A stretch of DNA of 64,000 nucleotides from Zanthoxylum bungeanum. Lineage: Eukaryota; Streptophyta; Magnoliopsida; Sapindales; Rutaceae. The notes beneath the pieces were generated by a model. The model searched no databases. It had not been told where the DNA came from and saw only the letters and a program-made list of their open reading frames with translations. The translations under genes and the position numbers were made by a program. How positions within the stretch are numbered: the stretch's first letter is position 1; each line of letters begins with the position of its first letter. The DNA lies in contig SKCR01037612.1 in NCBI GenBank assembly GCA_019454045.1, positions 124,001 to 188,000 on the forward strand. The letters are read 5' to 3'. Shown one piece after another: positions 11,204 through 22,341 of the stretch.

Positions 11204-13508
11204 ATGTTGTTCTCGCAAACAACTTCATTCCCACTACAACCCAATGCTATTACAAACCCTAGATCAAATTTTACGCCCAACATAATTACAAGCCCTAAAA
11301 ATCAAATTTTTACTTATCTCAGAACAAGAAGACCAAAAATGTCTTCATGGGCATGCAAGAAATGCACGTTTATTAACTCTCCATCACAAAAATCAACTTG
11401 TCAAATTTGCCTAAACCCCACATCTTCTCCTTCGTCGAAGCCTTCATCTTCTTCAGTCCCCACGTGGTCATGCAAAGCCTGCACCTTTTTAAATCCTTAC
11501 AACAACACAACCTGTGAACTTTGTACCACAAGGGCTCCTGTCTTTTGTTTATCAAGTTTTGAGGACTTGATTGATACTGCTCTTGATTCAGAACTTGATT
11601 CTTCTGTTGGTTCTGTTTTCTTTCCCTTACAGTTGAAGGCTTGTACTAATAAGAGAAAGATAAGAGGTCAAGATTATGATAGTAAAGGTTTTAGTGATTC
11701 TGAAGGGTTTCGTGGTAATAAGGCCTTGAGGAATATGGCGTCGGTAAAGGGTGAGTTTTGATTGTTGGTGTTAAATTTTGGTTTCTTTTGTTTGTGGATT
11801 TGTGTCGGTTTTATGCTTTCTTCTGATTATTTTGGATAATTTATGTTAAAATGTTCAATTTAACGAGGGATATTGTATTTGTTCTTTGCCGAAGTATTAC
11901 ATTTTTCTTAGCGTAGTAGTGTTGGCTTATTTTGTTATGATGTGCTTGGTACTTGGGTCTAATTGGTTTCCTTTTCAGAGAGATTGTAATGTTTTTTTTT
12001 TATAATTGTTCTCTGTATTATGAGTGAAATGAAATTCATCAAAAGGTGCTTTGTTTATAAGAATTTCACTAGTATAATAAATTGAAAATTTACTGTTTGT
12101 GTCACATTGGAGTTCCTGAAATTGTGTTCTTGAAGACTTTGTAGATTACAAAATTTGTGATCCTTTATGTATTGCCAATTCTATTTTCTTGAAAAACGAT
12201 TTATCATCTCCAAGGAGGATAATGAAGGTACTTTATATTTGTTGCAGAGGATACTAAGTCAGGTCCAAGTGCAGACAAAAGTAATTCAGAGTCAGGGGCA
12301 GTTCCCAGTTCATTGAAAATTCTGAGTTATAATGTTTGGTTCAGAGAAGATTTGGAGATGCATCAGAGAATGGAAACAATCGGTGACCTCATTCAACTGC
12401 ATTCGCCAGACATCATCTGTTTTCAGGTTACTGGAATTGTTTATCCTACATTTGTCAATGAACTTGACCTATTGCATGACATCTTACTTACAGACGTGTT
12501 GCTCTATAGGAGGTTATTCCCGATATATATGATATACTTCGCAAGTCCAGCTGGTGGAAGGGGTATCAATGCTCTGTTTCCAATGAAATGGCAGATAAAA
12601 AGGGATACTATTGCATGCAGGTAAGCTTTCGATCAACCTCTATTTTAATATGTTGGTGCTTGCTTGCGTACAAGGACATTTAAACTCAACATGTTCAATA
12701 CTGAATAGTCTGATACATATCCATGAACTGTTTGAACTGCTGGAATGGACATGGGAATTTTGACATGATCTAGCATTCAGTACTTCCAATGAGAGGTGGT
12801 GTTGTTTCTTTTTTTGTTTTAATAAAACAAATAAAGTCTTTACTGACTTGGTAGTCATTTTGTCTTTTGCGTTGGTGAGATTTTTCTAATACTCATATCA
12901 GTTACTCACTGTATGGTATGCAGTTAAGCAAATTGCCGGTGAAATCCTTTGCCTGTGAACCCTTCAGAAACTCGATAATGGGGCGAGAACTTTGTGTTGC
13001 TGAGGTTGAAATTCAGGGGCAAAAGCCGTTGGTTGTTGCCACAAGCCATCTTGAGAGTCCCTGCCCAGGCCCTCCCACATGGGATCAGATGTTCAGCAAA
13101 GAACGTGTACAACAGGCAAAGGAGGCTATCAATCTTCTAAAGAAGAATCCAAATGTGATCTTTTGTGGTGATATGAACTGGGATGACAAGCTGGATGGTC
13201 AATTTCCTTTCCCTGATGGATGGGTTGATGCTTGGACAGAGTTAAGGCCAGGGGAAAATGGATGGACTTATGATACCAAGTCCAACAAGATGTTGTCAGG
13301 TAATCGTACACTGCAAAAGCGGCTGGACCGATTCATCTGCTATTTGCGTGACTTCAAGATTTGTAGAATTGACATGATTGGCATGGAGGCGATACCAGGT
13401 TTATCATATGTCAAGGAGAAGAAAGTGAGAAAAGAGATAAAGAAGTTGGAGCTCCCTGTTTTGCCTAGTGATCATTATGGCTTACTTTTAACGATCTGTA
13501 GCCTGTAA
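11204..13508 (+). CDS. TDP2: Tyrosyl-DNA phosphodiesterase 2-like protein with two RanBP2 zinc fingers
   Basis: TDP2 enzymes release topoisomerase II peptides from 5' DNA ends during break repair. Exons are 11204 (or 11339)-11750, 12248-12426, 12510-12620 and 12924-13508, all in frame. The ATG at 11339 gives 428 residues starting MSSWACKKCTF; the upstream ATG at 11204 gives 473 and could add an organelle-targeting leader. Two RanBP2-type fingers are visible (WACKKCTF...CQICLNP and WSCKACTF...CELCTT). The Mg-dependent endonuclease/phosphatase fold has Asn166 (SYNVW), Glu198 (FQEV, completed across the exon 2-3 junction), Asp317 (GDMNWDD) and His418 (SDHYGL), matching known TDP2 active-site positions. 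No defects are seen. The zinc fingers suggest ubiquitin or nucleic-acid binding (inference). Confidence 0.95.
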
Positions 13509-13726
13509 TATTGGTCAAGGCAAAGTAAATGATTGCACTGATGATTGGTTAACTAATGGTTGTTTATTGGTCATCACTTGCATGCTTATGCAATATGCAG
13601 TTTTGTCTAGAAAAAAATTGAAATGATGAAACAGCATTTTGCAATGTATGATGTTTCATATTGGTGTGAAGCAATATGGATTACAGTCAATACAGTTTTG
13701 GATATTACAACAAATTTCCTATATGC

Positions 13727-13929
13727 AAGTATTTTCACTTAGGTGCCAAGGGCGTGATTTAATGGTGTAGAGTTCAGGATTTTAGATTGAGATCCTGGGT
13801 TCGAATACAGGGAGTGTGTTTTTTTTAAGAATTTGTGACAGTCGGGGGTTTTATCTGTTTCGTTTAAATCCGGAAGAAGTGGTTTGACGGTAGGATTTCC
13901 AACCATTCAAAAAAAAAGTATTTTCACTT
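13727..13929 (+). repeat. tRNA-derived SINE, family 1, with 14-bp TSD
   Basis: The element (about 13741-13915) carries GGTTCGAAT (B box) and ends in CCATTCAAAAAAA. The duplication AAGTATTTTCACTT flanks it at 13727-13740 and 13916-13929; the first two A's may belong to the tail. Confidence 0.88.
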
Positions 13930-14385
13930 CAAGGATCAAATTTTTTTTTCTTTTTCGAATTTTGCAGCATTTATAGTTCTAAAAAAATGTGAATGCATGA
14001 CATTATGTAGAGTGATAAGCAGTAGCCATTGGAAGAACAAGAGAGATGAGCTGCCTCAATAAGTAATCTTAAGAATTCAGGCTTCGCTTTTGTTCTAAAC
14101 CACTCGGATTATGAAGACGATGCAGGAGCTTCTAGCCTCAGATAGTCATATAGTTCACAAAGTGAATCTCCACCCCTGGCCCTGTACAACAAACTTGGTA
14201 TCATCTCCTTTATTGAGCAGCAACGAGGAAACATGTACGCTAAAGAAATCGGTACAGTCCATGAATTCCATGCCTACAAACTGTGTTATCCAGACAGACA
14301 GTCAAGTTATTGGAAGATACTTGTTATCTGTAATCTGTCCTGTCCCCCCTCATAGACAAGTTCCAAACACTTGTCAGAGAACTTT

Positions 14386-15208
14386 TTAGAAGTAATCACC
14401 AATAAAACCTGGAACCCAACCATGGAGACCATAAACAACTTTCTTAATGGTGAAATTTCCATTGGAATCTATCTGTACCCAGATTCGATAATCCTACATG
14501 CACAAGAAACGCCAAATGCTTAAATTTTCAATCTACATGATAGCATAGTAGATAGTTCTGAATTAGCGCTTACCCTGCTTCCTAGTTGCCGCCTCCTGTT
14601 CTTGAAGACGATAGACCAATGTATACCTATTTAGCTGGAATCAATGAACTGGAAACGAACCTAAGGTCATATATTCACGAGGTGAATTGGAAGCAACTAT
14701 TTTTCGGATGAAAAAGGCAAATAAAAGATTCATAAACTGCATATATTTAGCATTTAGTTGTGCCTGTTGTGGTTCAGTTAATTCTCAAATCACGTCAGTT
14801 AAAATGTTTGGTAAATCTTCCTGCAGTTGAACAAGCATGACTTGAGGAATAGAAAATTACTTGTCTTGGACGAACAATCTTTCTTATAGCTGAGCCTCGT
14901 TCTCTTTGGCAGGACACATGGTATGTTTACCAACAATGAGTGGCAATTTGGTGCTTTGAGTTGATGGATCATAAGAACTCTTGAATGAAACCCTCAAATT
15001 AATTACACTATACTCAGCTCCATTGAGTCTATATTTCAGAAGTAATTAGGCTTTGATCAGTTCATTGTAAATTCATCATAGTCTTGATTTTTCTAAAATC
15101 AAATCAGTCTTAAGAATATGAAGTAATAGCATACAGTTGGTATCTGACCTGGCCCCCTAGCAAATTCCAGTTGATATCCCAATGTCTGCTAGTTAAATTG
15201 AAAAGCAA
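14386..15208 (-). pseudogene. Unidentified protein-coding remnant, several exons, frames broken
   Basis: Consecutive reverse-strand segments read as protein and have splice-like borders. 15208-15149 gives LLFNLTSRHWDINWNLLGGQ. About 15028-14855 gives NGAEYSVINLRVSFKSSYD, then a region with TKLPLIVGKHTMCPAKEN, then after a one-base frame change AIRKIVRPRQ. About 14637-14577 gives NRYTLVYRLQEQEAATRKQ. 14493-14386 gives DYRIWVQIDSNGNFTIKKVV and a short C-terminal tail to a TAA. Splice phases do not join cleanly and there is an internal frame change, so I call it a decayed gene. I do not recognise the family. A real gene with mis-inferred borders is possible. Confidence 0.45.
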
Positions 15209-15300
15209 CTGAAATTAAAAACTTAATCTTAGGATATAAATTATGTTACAGTATTTTGTAAAGATACCCTCTACTAGATTCACTTGATTTGAGATAAAAA

Positions 15301-15457
15301 TGTTGTCCATTCCTTTTTTTTTTTTTTTTCGGGTTAAACCCCCGGCTATCTCAGACTCTTACAAGAGATACTCACGGATTCGAACCCAGGACCTGAAGTT
15401 CAGACCCTGAACCCTATACCACCAAATCACGCCACTTGGGGACAATATTATCCATTC
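15301..15457 (-). repeat. tRNA-derived SINE, family 1, short copy on the minus strand
   Basis: Poly-T at 15313-15329 is followed by the reverse complement of the family core (GGATTCGAACCC, the B box). Flanks TGTTGTCCATTC (15301-15312) and TATTATCCATTC (15446-15457) match at 10 of 12 bases. It lacks the 3' block present in the other copies. Confidence 0.78.
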
Positions 15458-15884
15458 TGTATGCCAATTAAATAACCCTGAGGTTTCGATATTGTAAGCC
15501 TGACTAAACCATTGTCAAGAGTCACCTATATAAATAAAATGAGATACATGAGGAAGAATCGGAACCCAACAAAAAAAGGAGCTACTGGTACTGCAACCAC
15601 GGACTCGCATTTAGATCCTTTAGTGATCAACTGCACTATCTGCCTTGCCATAACAGGAACAATAGGTGCTTCTTTATTCTTTATCATTGAGATTAATTAA
15701 TGGTACGTCTTTTCCGACATAAAATGATTTCTATAGGTAAAACATTATCAATGAAAATTATTTTTGGAAAGGAAAGCGTTTTCTAGTATTTAGTTATCAC
15801 CTGAAAATATTTTCGGATAAGCGTTTATAGATATTTGGCGCATTCAATATTTTTTTCCAGAAAATATGTTCTAGTGGTTAAAAG

Positions 15885-16971
15885 TAGGGATGGCAAAAAG
15901 TTCCGGGGCCGGCCCGGATCCGCGTAGTCCTGACAGATTTGGGTTCAGAAGTACCAGGCCATCAGGGTCCATAAAATTTTTTTAGACTCGGGTTGTGAAC
16001 TTTCAATCCCACACGAATCCGGACAATAGTATTTTATTTCCAAAACATGGCCTAGCTCGTAACCGAATACTTGGAAGACCCGGATAGCGAAATTCGAGAC
16101 CCGCAAGGATCCGAACTCAGGTTTTTAGGACCTGAATCCGCATAAACCCGTAAGGCCTGGGTCATGAAATACATAAGTGGAAAAAAATCTAGACCCGGGT
16201 AGGAAATTTGGATTCGGATCCGCAGGGGTTCAGAATTCCGAGATCCGGGTCCAAAATGTTATTAATTTTATATAAATATAATTAAAAATGAAAATTCTGA
16301 ATTTTTGGATCCGATTCGGGTATATCAATATCCGCGTGAGTCCAAAATTCCAGGACGTGTGTAAAATTATTTCATTAATTTTATACAAATATATTTGAAA
16401 AAAATCTAGATTTCTATATCTGATTCGGGTATACCCGGATCCAGATCCACGCAAGTTCGAAATTTCAAGAACGGCCTAGTCCATATTTTTATATAATGTA
16501 ATTGAAAAATAAAGAAAAACATCAGATTTTGGATCTGGGTTTTCCAAGATCTATATCTACACGGGTCCAGAATTCAGGGACATTGGTTCGAAATTTTATT
16601 AATTTTATGCAAATATAATTGAAAAAAATTCATGTGTCATGAATTCAGGGTCTGAGTCCATAATTTTATACAAATATAATTAAAAAAAAAATTAAAAAAT
16701 CCATATTTTTAGATCTGATTTGGGTATACCCGGATTTGAATTAACGCGAGTTTGAAATTCGGGAACCCGAGTCTATAATCTTATGCAAATATTATTGAAG
16801 TTTTTTTTTAAAAAAAATATGGATTTTCAGATCCATATCCAGACTAAGTATACCCACATCGGAGTCCAAATATTTTTTCCCGAATATGGATACATACCTG
16901 AATCTATCAAAACACATACAAACTCTGATCCATGTAGATCTGAGTCCAAATCCAGATTTTGTCATTCCTTG
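15885..16971. mobile_element. Old hAT-like MITE filled with about 110-bp degenerate tandem units
   Basis: The left end TAGGGATGGCAAAAAG is matched in inverse by CAAGGAATGACAAAATC at the right end (about 16955-16971). Inside, a unit with GATCTGATTCGGGTATACCCGGATCC followed by an AATTTTATRCAAATATAATTGAA tract recurs at about 110-bp spacing, near 16310, 16420, 16533 and 16712 and weakly elsewhere. No matching 8-bp duplication was found. Surrounding GAAAATRTTTT-rich flanks hint at insertion into another element. Confidence 0.5.
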
Positions 16972-17914
16972 AAAGGGGTTATGGAAATTTTGGACAAGAA
17001 GAAAAAATTATTTAAAACGACTTGTGAATTTGTATTCCGTAAATCATTTTCAGAAAATGTTTTTCATTGATTGAAAAATAATTTATATTATCTATGTTTT
17101 CTGTAAGTGTCGAGGAAAATATTTTTAAAAAATTATTTTACTGCGAAACAAATAGATACTAAGTCTAGTGAGTGTTATATGCTATTAAATGTGAGATATG
17201 TGGTTAAAAGAGCAACAGTCATTGAACACAAGATAATCAATCTATTTTTCGATAGTAAATTATTAGGTGCTTCCTCTTGTCTGGTTATGATTATTCAGCC
17301 ATTTATTGTTTATATCAACTCATGAAAATCTTTGCTTCGAATTAATCAGCATTAGCCGTTGTTCAACCATTATTATTTTTTCCCCTTGGTTTATTTTCCT
17401 CACTTTTGAGGCACTTAAAGGATGAGTTGTAGTGTTCTTTTACAAATACTTATAGATGTCTTATGACCATTAGAAGTCAAATACTTATCCAAAGTAGTTA
17501 TCATATAATCCAATTAATTTTGAAACTCTAAATTGATCAACACATATAGCTTATGGTCGTGTGATAAACGCATTACTTATTTATTATATTTTGAACTATA
17601 CAAACATCCCTTTACCATATGGTAAAGGTTAGGTAAATATATAGGTCATTGACATGTGCCCGCTTAGGTTTATGAAAGTACATTTTTGGGAAATTTACAG
17701 AAAATAGATTAAAATTAGGACTAATCTATAAAAGCAACTACTTACCATGTATTACTTTAAAATCCAAAAATGAAATTTTTTTTTTAAAACATAAACACTG
17801 TCAAGTAAAGACAATTAATATATATATATATTAGTCGTCAATCACTTGTTGATTGCTTATGGATTGGACGATCGACATATGAAGTTCGTAAATGGATTCG
17901 GCAATTGACATGTC
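16972..17914. other. AT-rich spacer without recognised genes
   Basis: Frames such as 17107-17325 show no domain or codon pattern. Near 17819-17831 there is a short TA run. Confidence 0.45.
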
Positions 17915-17926
17915 GATGCTCAACGA

Positions 17927-17962
<36 letters not shown>

Positions 17963-18203
17963 ATAACCGGGGTGTCCGGGCCAGCTTACGCGCACCTCGA
18001 CTAATCCCCGGGACCTGTGCCCCGTGCCCTCAGAAGTTTCCCAACACAGATCAGGGTAAGTCGCTGGCTTTTCACACCAGGGGGCATGGCCCCAAGGAAA
18101 TGAATCTAGTGGGATTCGAACCTTGAACCTGAGAGGGAGCAAACCACTCAAGCCCAAAGCTTTTACCACTGAGGCAACCCCTTGGGGTTGATGCTCAACG
18201 ACC
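17915..18203 (-). repeat. tRNA-derived SINE, family 2, full length, 14-bp TSD
   Basis: The element (17929-18189) lies on the minus strand: a poly-T run of about 30 bases at its left is the A tail. Read in reverse, its head is GGGGTTGCCTCAGTGGTAAAA (A box region) followed by AAGGTTCGAATCCCAC (B box). Perfect duplications GATGCTCAACGACC flank it at 17915-17928 and 18190-18203. An intact tail and perfect duplication indicate a fairly recent insertion. It differs from family 1. Confidence 0.93.
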
Positions 18204-18562
18204 TATCGATTGTTTTAATTGTTTATCTAGACACATTAATTTCAAGACTATTATTTTGTATTATTATTAAAATTAAACAAATAAATAAATTATTAGTTGG
18301 CTACTTGTATAAATTGGCTCTTATTTGAGGATATTTCTATAATTCTCCCTACATATTTTCTGTAAAAACTAAAACCCTAACCATGTTGTGTTTCAAGACG
18401 GACATATTGGAATCATCCATCACAAGGTCGGCAAAAAGTTGCCAATTTTAATAGGAAACTTTCTCTTAGTACAACTAAACTTCATTATAATTTATAAGGT
18501 AACCAATCCAAATCTCTATTTTGCATCATTTGTGATCTCCAAAATCTCCTTCTTCTTCTTCT

Positions 18563-19042
18563 TTGTCATGCAATGGATCCAGCAAGAACCACTCGTTCTT
18601 TACCTCATTCAATGATCACAGTACTGCCCAAGAAAAACCCAATGGAACAGGACGCAAGAAGATTGAGATAAAGAAGATAGAAAATAACTCTAGCCGTAAA
18701 GTTGCTTTCTCCAAGCGCCGGAAGGGAATGTTCAAAAAAGCCGATGAACTTTGCCGCTTATGTGACGTGGAGATTGCTATAATTGTCTTCTCTCCGAAAG
18801 GAAGGCCTTACAGTTTTGGCGATCATGTCATCGACAAGTTTTTGGCTCAAAATGAAGATGAATTGGTTGTTGTAACAAAAGAAAATGTTTCTGTCGAAGA
18901 GATGCATGAAGAAGAAGAAGAAGAAGAAGAGTTTTGGTGGGAACAATCAATAGAGGAAATTAATTTGGAAGAGATTAAGCAGTACAAATCCTGCTTAGAG
19001 GAGTTAAGATATAATGTTTCTTTGAAATTAGAGAGATGGTGA
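18563..19042 (+). pseudogene. Type I (M-alpha-like) MADS-box frame, no in-frame start codon
   Basis: Type I MADS proteins are DNA-binding regulators, often in gametophyte or endosperm. The MADS domain is clear: [57 protein letters not shown] Glu-rich run (EEEEEEEE) and a short C-terminus follow to a stop at 19042; the protein is short for the family. No ATG exists in this frame between the stop at 18533 and the middle of the MADS domain. The natural-looking start at 18573 (ATGGATCCAGCAAGAACC) is in another frame and stops after about 32 codons. A one-base indel therefore probably disrupts the gene; non-AUG initiation or a sequence error are alternatives. Confidence 0.8.
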
Positions 19043-20119
19043 TGCGTAGGACTTGTGAGAAGGACTTTTTGTCTTGTATGTACCTGTAAATTTTTGTTAA
19101 TTAATTCATTGATTTTCAATTTCTATTCTCAGATTTGAATTGTTTTCTTTGAAAATTTTTGATTATCTCATCTGATTTAGACTTCTTTTATTTTTTAATG
19201 TTTCAGAGTCTCAATCGATTGATTTGTTTTTAAAATTTTACAATCTTGATTGAATTATAATTAGATGTTTTTATGTTTTAGGGTTTTGAGTATGACTTTA
19301 TTTTACTTTTAAAATAAAAATGAGTCCCCTAATTTTTCTTGCTAATAAATCTGTCACTGTTAAGTGTTAATAAAAGCCATACTCAACCCATTAAAACATC
19401 CAATTATAATTTTCTTTAATTTTCTTTTCTAATACTCTAGGCCAACTAGGGTTTGCCACCAACAAATACATAATATTTGTGTTGTACTAAATATAATTGT
19501 TTTATAATATTTGTAAGTTATTTCCTATTTATGACATCCATTTCGTTAGTGCTATCAGTACTGTTTCCAATTTGGTATTTTGAAAAAAAAAACAATTAAC
19601 AAAACAAATTTCTAATTCAAAAGAATCTCTATATATACACATACAGCATCATCTCCTTCAAGAATCTCACGACGTAAGATTATTATGGGGTTAGAAATTT
19701 TTAATAATAAATTTGTTTTTTGTTTTTTTTTTTTTTATTTTTAATTTAAAATATAAATATCTCTCAAAGTATAAAGTGTATTATCAATATATAAATTATA
19801 AACTTTAAAACAAGTCACATTATCAACGTGTTTTGAATGAAAAAATGGTCAAAATGACCCTTATATTTTATAAGAGAATAATGATCAAACTAGTTATTTT
19901 CAAATCATCATATCTCTTTCATCCTAATTCCAAATCACAATATATAAAGATATACATATACTTAACATACATACCTACAACTTTCATTAACAAATCTCTC
20001 TCGAATTTGGACGTACATAAGATTAAAATTAGTCCCAAAATTATTGTGTCACATATACTTCACATTGACCTTCATCGTAATCACATTGTTTTATCTCAGT
20101 CACATTAATGACTATAAAT
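19043..20119. other. AT-rich spacer 3' of the MADS frame
   Basis: Long A/T runs; the AAAACATCCAATTATAA phrase near 19393 is the inverse of sequence near 19253-19280, hinting at a small fold-back element. No gene seen. Confidence 0.4.
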
Positions 20120-20850
20120 CTCGTTATGTTTGTCATAATCACGTTACTTACCTTCAGACGTTACATTATATTCTCGATCATATTGTCGATCATCAGTCAT
20201 ATTAACACAATCACAATCACATTTTACTTAAATAACAAAGAACTCAGTTATAGTCATATTTTTACCCAGTCACAATGTGATTATTAGTTGGATAATTTAC
20301 AATTTAGTCATGGGTATGTCTCAGTCACATTTGAGACTTCAGTTATATTGTAACTATATTTTTTTAGCCAATTTCACAATGTAATTAATTAGTTAGGTGA
20401 CTGATAATTTAGTCATATGTGTGTCTAAGGCTCTCAGCTATATTTGTGACTTCAATCATATTGTGATCGTGTATTTTTTTCCCTACAGTCACATATTTAA
20501 TGACTGTTAATTAGGAATCTCTTTTTTTAACCATAGTCATAAATATGACAATCTGTTGGATGACTAATATTTTAAGCATGAGTGTGCTTCAATCACAAGT
20601 GTGAATGTGTTTTTTTACCTATAGTCATATAATGACAGTCAACTATGAGTGTTTTTTTTTAACCATTGTCACAAATATGATTATCCATTAGATGACTACT
20701 AATTTAATCATGGGTGTTCCTTAATAATATTTGAGAATGTGTTTTTTATCTACGACTACACAATGTCTGTCAATTATGTGTGTAATTGAATGCGTATATA
20801 GTCACAATCACAGTGTGATTATAAGTAGTTTCATCTACATACCAAAAAAT
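20120..20850. repeat. Degenerate tandem array of GTCACA/TGTGAC-rich units
   Basis: Blocks such as AGTCACAATGTGATTATTAG, GATGACTAATTTAGTCATGGGTGTG and CAGTCACATTTGTGACTTCA recur with variation at irregular spacing of roughly 60-180 bp (for example near 20269, 20372, 20489, 20545, 20623 and 20665). Units contain small palindromes. No coding potential. Confidence 0.6.
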
Positions 20851-20867
20851 GAATTAATATTTAGTGT

Positions 20868-21067
20868 GTATTTAAAATAGTCCCCAAAGGACATGGCTTG
20901 GTGGTGTAAGGCTCATGATCTCACCTTTAGGTCCCAGGTGCGAATCTATGGAGTGTGTTTATTGTAAGAGTCTAGGACAGCCGAGGATTTTACATGCACC
21001 GCTTAAGTCGGAAGGGATGGTTTAGCGGTAAGGTTTCCAACTATTTAAAAAAAACGTATTTAAAGTA
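20868..21067 (+). repeat. tRNA-derived SINE, family 1, with TSD
   Basis: The element (about 20880-21055) has CATGGCTTGGTGGTGTAAGG (A-box region), a diverged B box (GGTGCGAATC) and an ACTATTTAAAAAAAA tail. Flanks GTATTTAAAATA (20868-20879) and GTATTTAAAGTA (21056-21067) match at 11 of 12. Confidence 0.85.
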
Positions 21068-21146
21068 AAAATAAGTTTTTTTTTTTTTTTTTTAAATGCA
21101 GTGTCCAAGTTCAAATCTTAGGGAAAGTAAGGAGTTAAAAAATATA

Positions 21147-22341
21147 TTTGGGGTTAGGGTTGGCAGAAAATCATGAGTATCAATTGGGATCCCGTCTCGT
21201 TCGATTTGGGATTCGAGATAATTTTCCATCTTGAATAAAAAAATTTACTGGGATTCGAGACGATATGTTATCTTGAATAAAAAATTAGGCTTGGACTTGA
21301 GACTATTTTTTCTTTCCGAATTTTAAATTTTAGTTTTAAAAAATTCCGAATCTCGATCGAAATTTGGGATTTCGAACCATTCGGTCTAGGGTTTGAGATA
21401 ATTCTTGATCTCGATTCAAAATATGAGTCAGGACTTGGGACGATTTTTTCTTTCCGAATAATAAACGGGACAGGATGTCCCAATTAGGGCTGAGCACCAG
21501 TTCCGGTTCTACCCATAACCGGTTGGAACCAGACTGATTTTTCGGGTTTGGAATCGGAACTGGTTGGAACAGGACCGATTCCAGTTCCAAACTAAAATAA
21601 CCGAATTTAAACGGTCCGGTTCCAGTTATGTCATGGACGGAACCAGAACATGTTTTGATAACCGAATTTAGAACCAATTTCGAAACCATATTAAAACTCA
21701 ATTTAAACCCAATGTCATAATCAGTTTTAAAACATAATTTAAACTCAATTTCATTACCAGTTTTAAAATCCAATTTAAACTCAATTTCATAACCCAAATT
21801 AAAACTTAATTTCATAACCTAATTAAAACCCAAATTCATAATCCAATTAAAATCCAATTTAAACACATGCACTTCCTACAAGAATATTATGTATTGAGTA
21901 AAAAATATTATGTAATATGTAATTTTATTTATTGTTTTATTTATGTATGGACAGTTGCCGAGAATATTATGTAATATTCAAGTGTGAGAAATAATTGTAT
22001 TTTCAAAGTTTGACAATAAAAAATATATAGGTTAAATCAGAAGCGGACCGGAACCAAATTGGAACCGATTAATATGGTACCTTATTTAATTGGGTAGGTT
22101 TCGGTTTCACGTGGAACTAAATTGGAATCGATTAATAGGGTACTCTATTTAATTAGGTAGATTCTGGTTCCACTCGGAACCGAATTGGAATCGATTAATA
22201 GGGTACCCTATTTAATTAGGTAGGTTCTTGTTCCACTTACTTAGGAACTGATTTTTCCGGATAGGTTTCTGTTCCTCGCGGAACCGGAACTGAAACCGAT
22301 TTCGCTCACCCCTAGTCCCAATTGCCAACCCTATTTGGGGT
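21147..22341. mobile_element. Outer hAT-type MITE, perfect 8-bp TSD, carrying a nested element
   Basis: TAGGGTTGGCA (21155-21165) pairs with TGCCAACCCTA (22323-22333). The 8-bp duplication TTTGGGGT flanks it exactly at 21147-21154 and 22334-22341. Without the inner insertion it is about 340 bp. It has no coding capacity, so it must have been mobilised by a hAT transposase elsewhere. Confidence 0.88.
21477..22322. mobile_element. Inner hAT-type MITE, perfect 8-bp TSD
   Basis: The element 21485-22314 starts TAGGGCTGAGCACC and ends CGCTCACCCCTA, with subterminal CAGTTCCGGTT and its inverse. GTCCCAAT is duplicated at 21477-21484 and 22315-22322. It contains three near-copies of an AACCGATTAATAGGGTACCC-type block (about 22060-22235). 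No open transposase frame. It sits close to the right end of the outer element, so it is the younger of the two. Confidence 0.88.

Noticed and set aside
11373..11555. Reverse-strand frame within the TDP2 zinc-finger exon
   Set aside because: Shadow of a well-supported coding exon.
15512..15700. 62-codon forward frame with a hydrophobic tail
   Set aside because: No ATG context, homology or neighbouring exon support.
20120..20850. CRISPR-like array
   Set aside because: Plant nuclear DNA; units are diverged and irregularly spaced with no constant repeat/spacer pattern.
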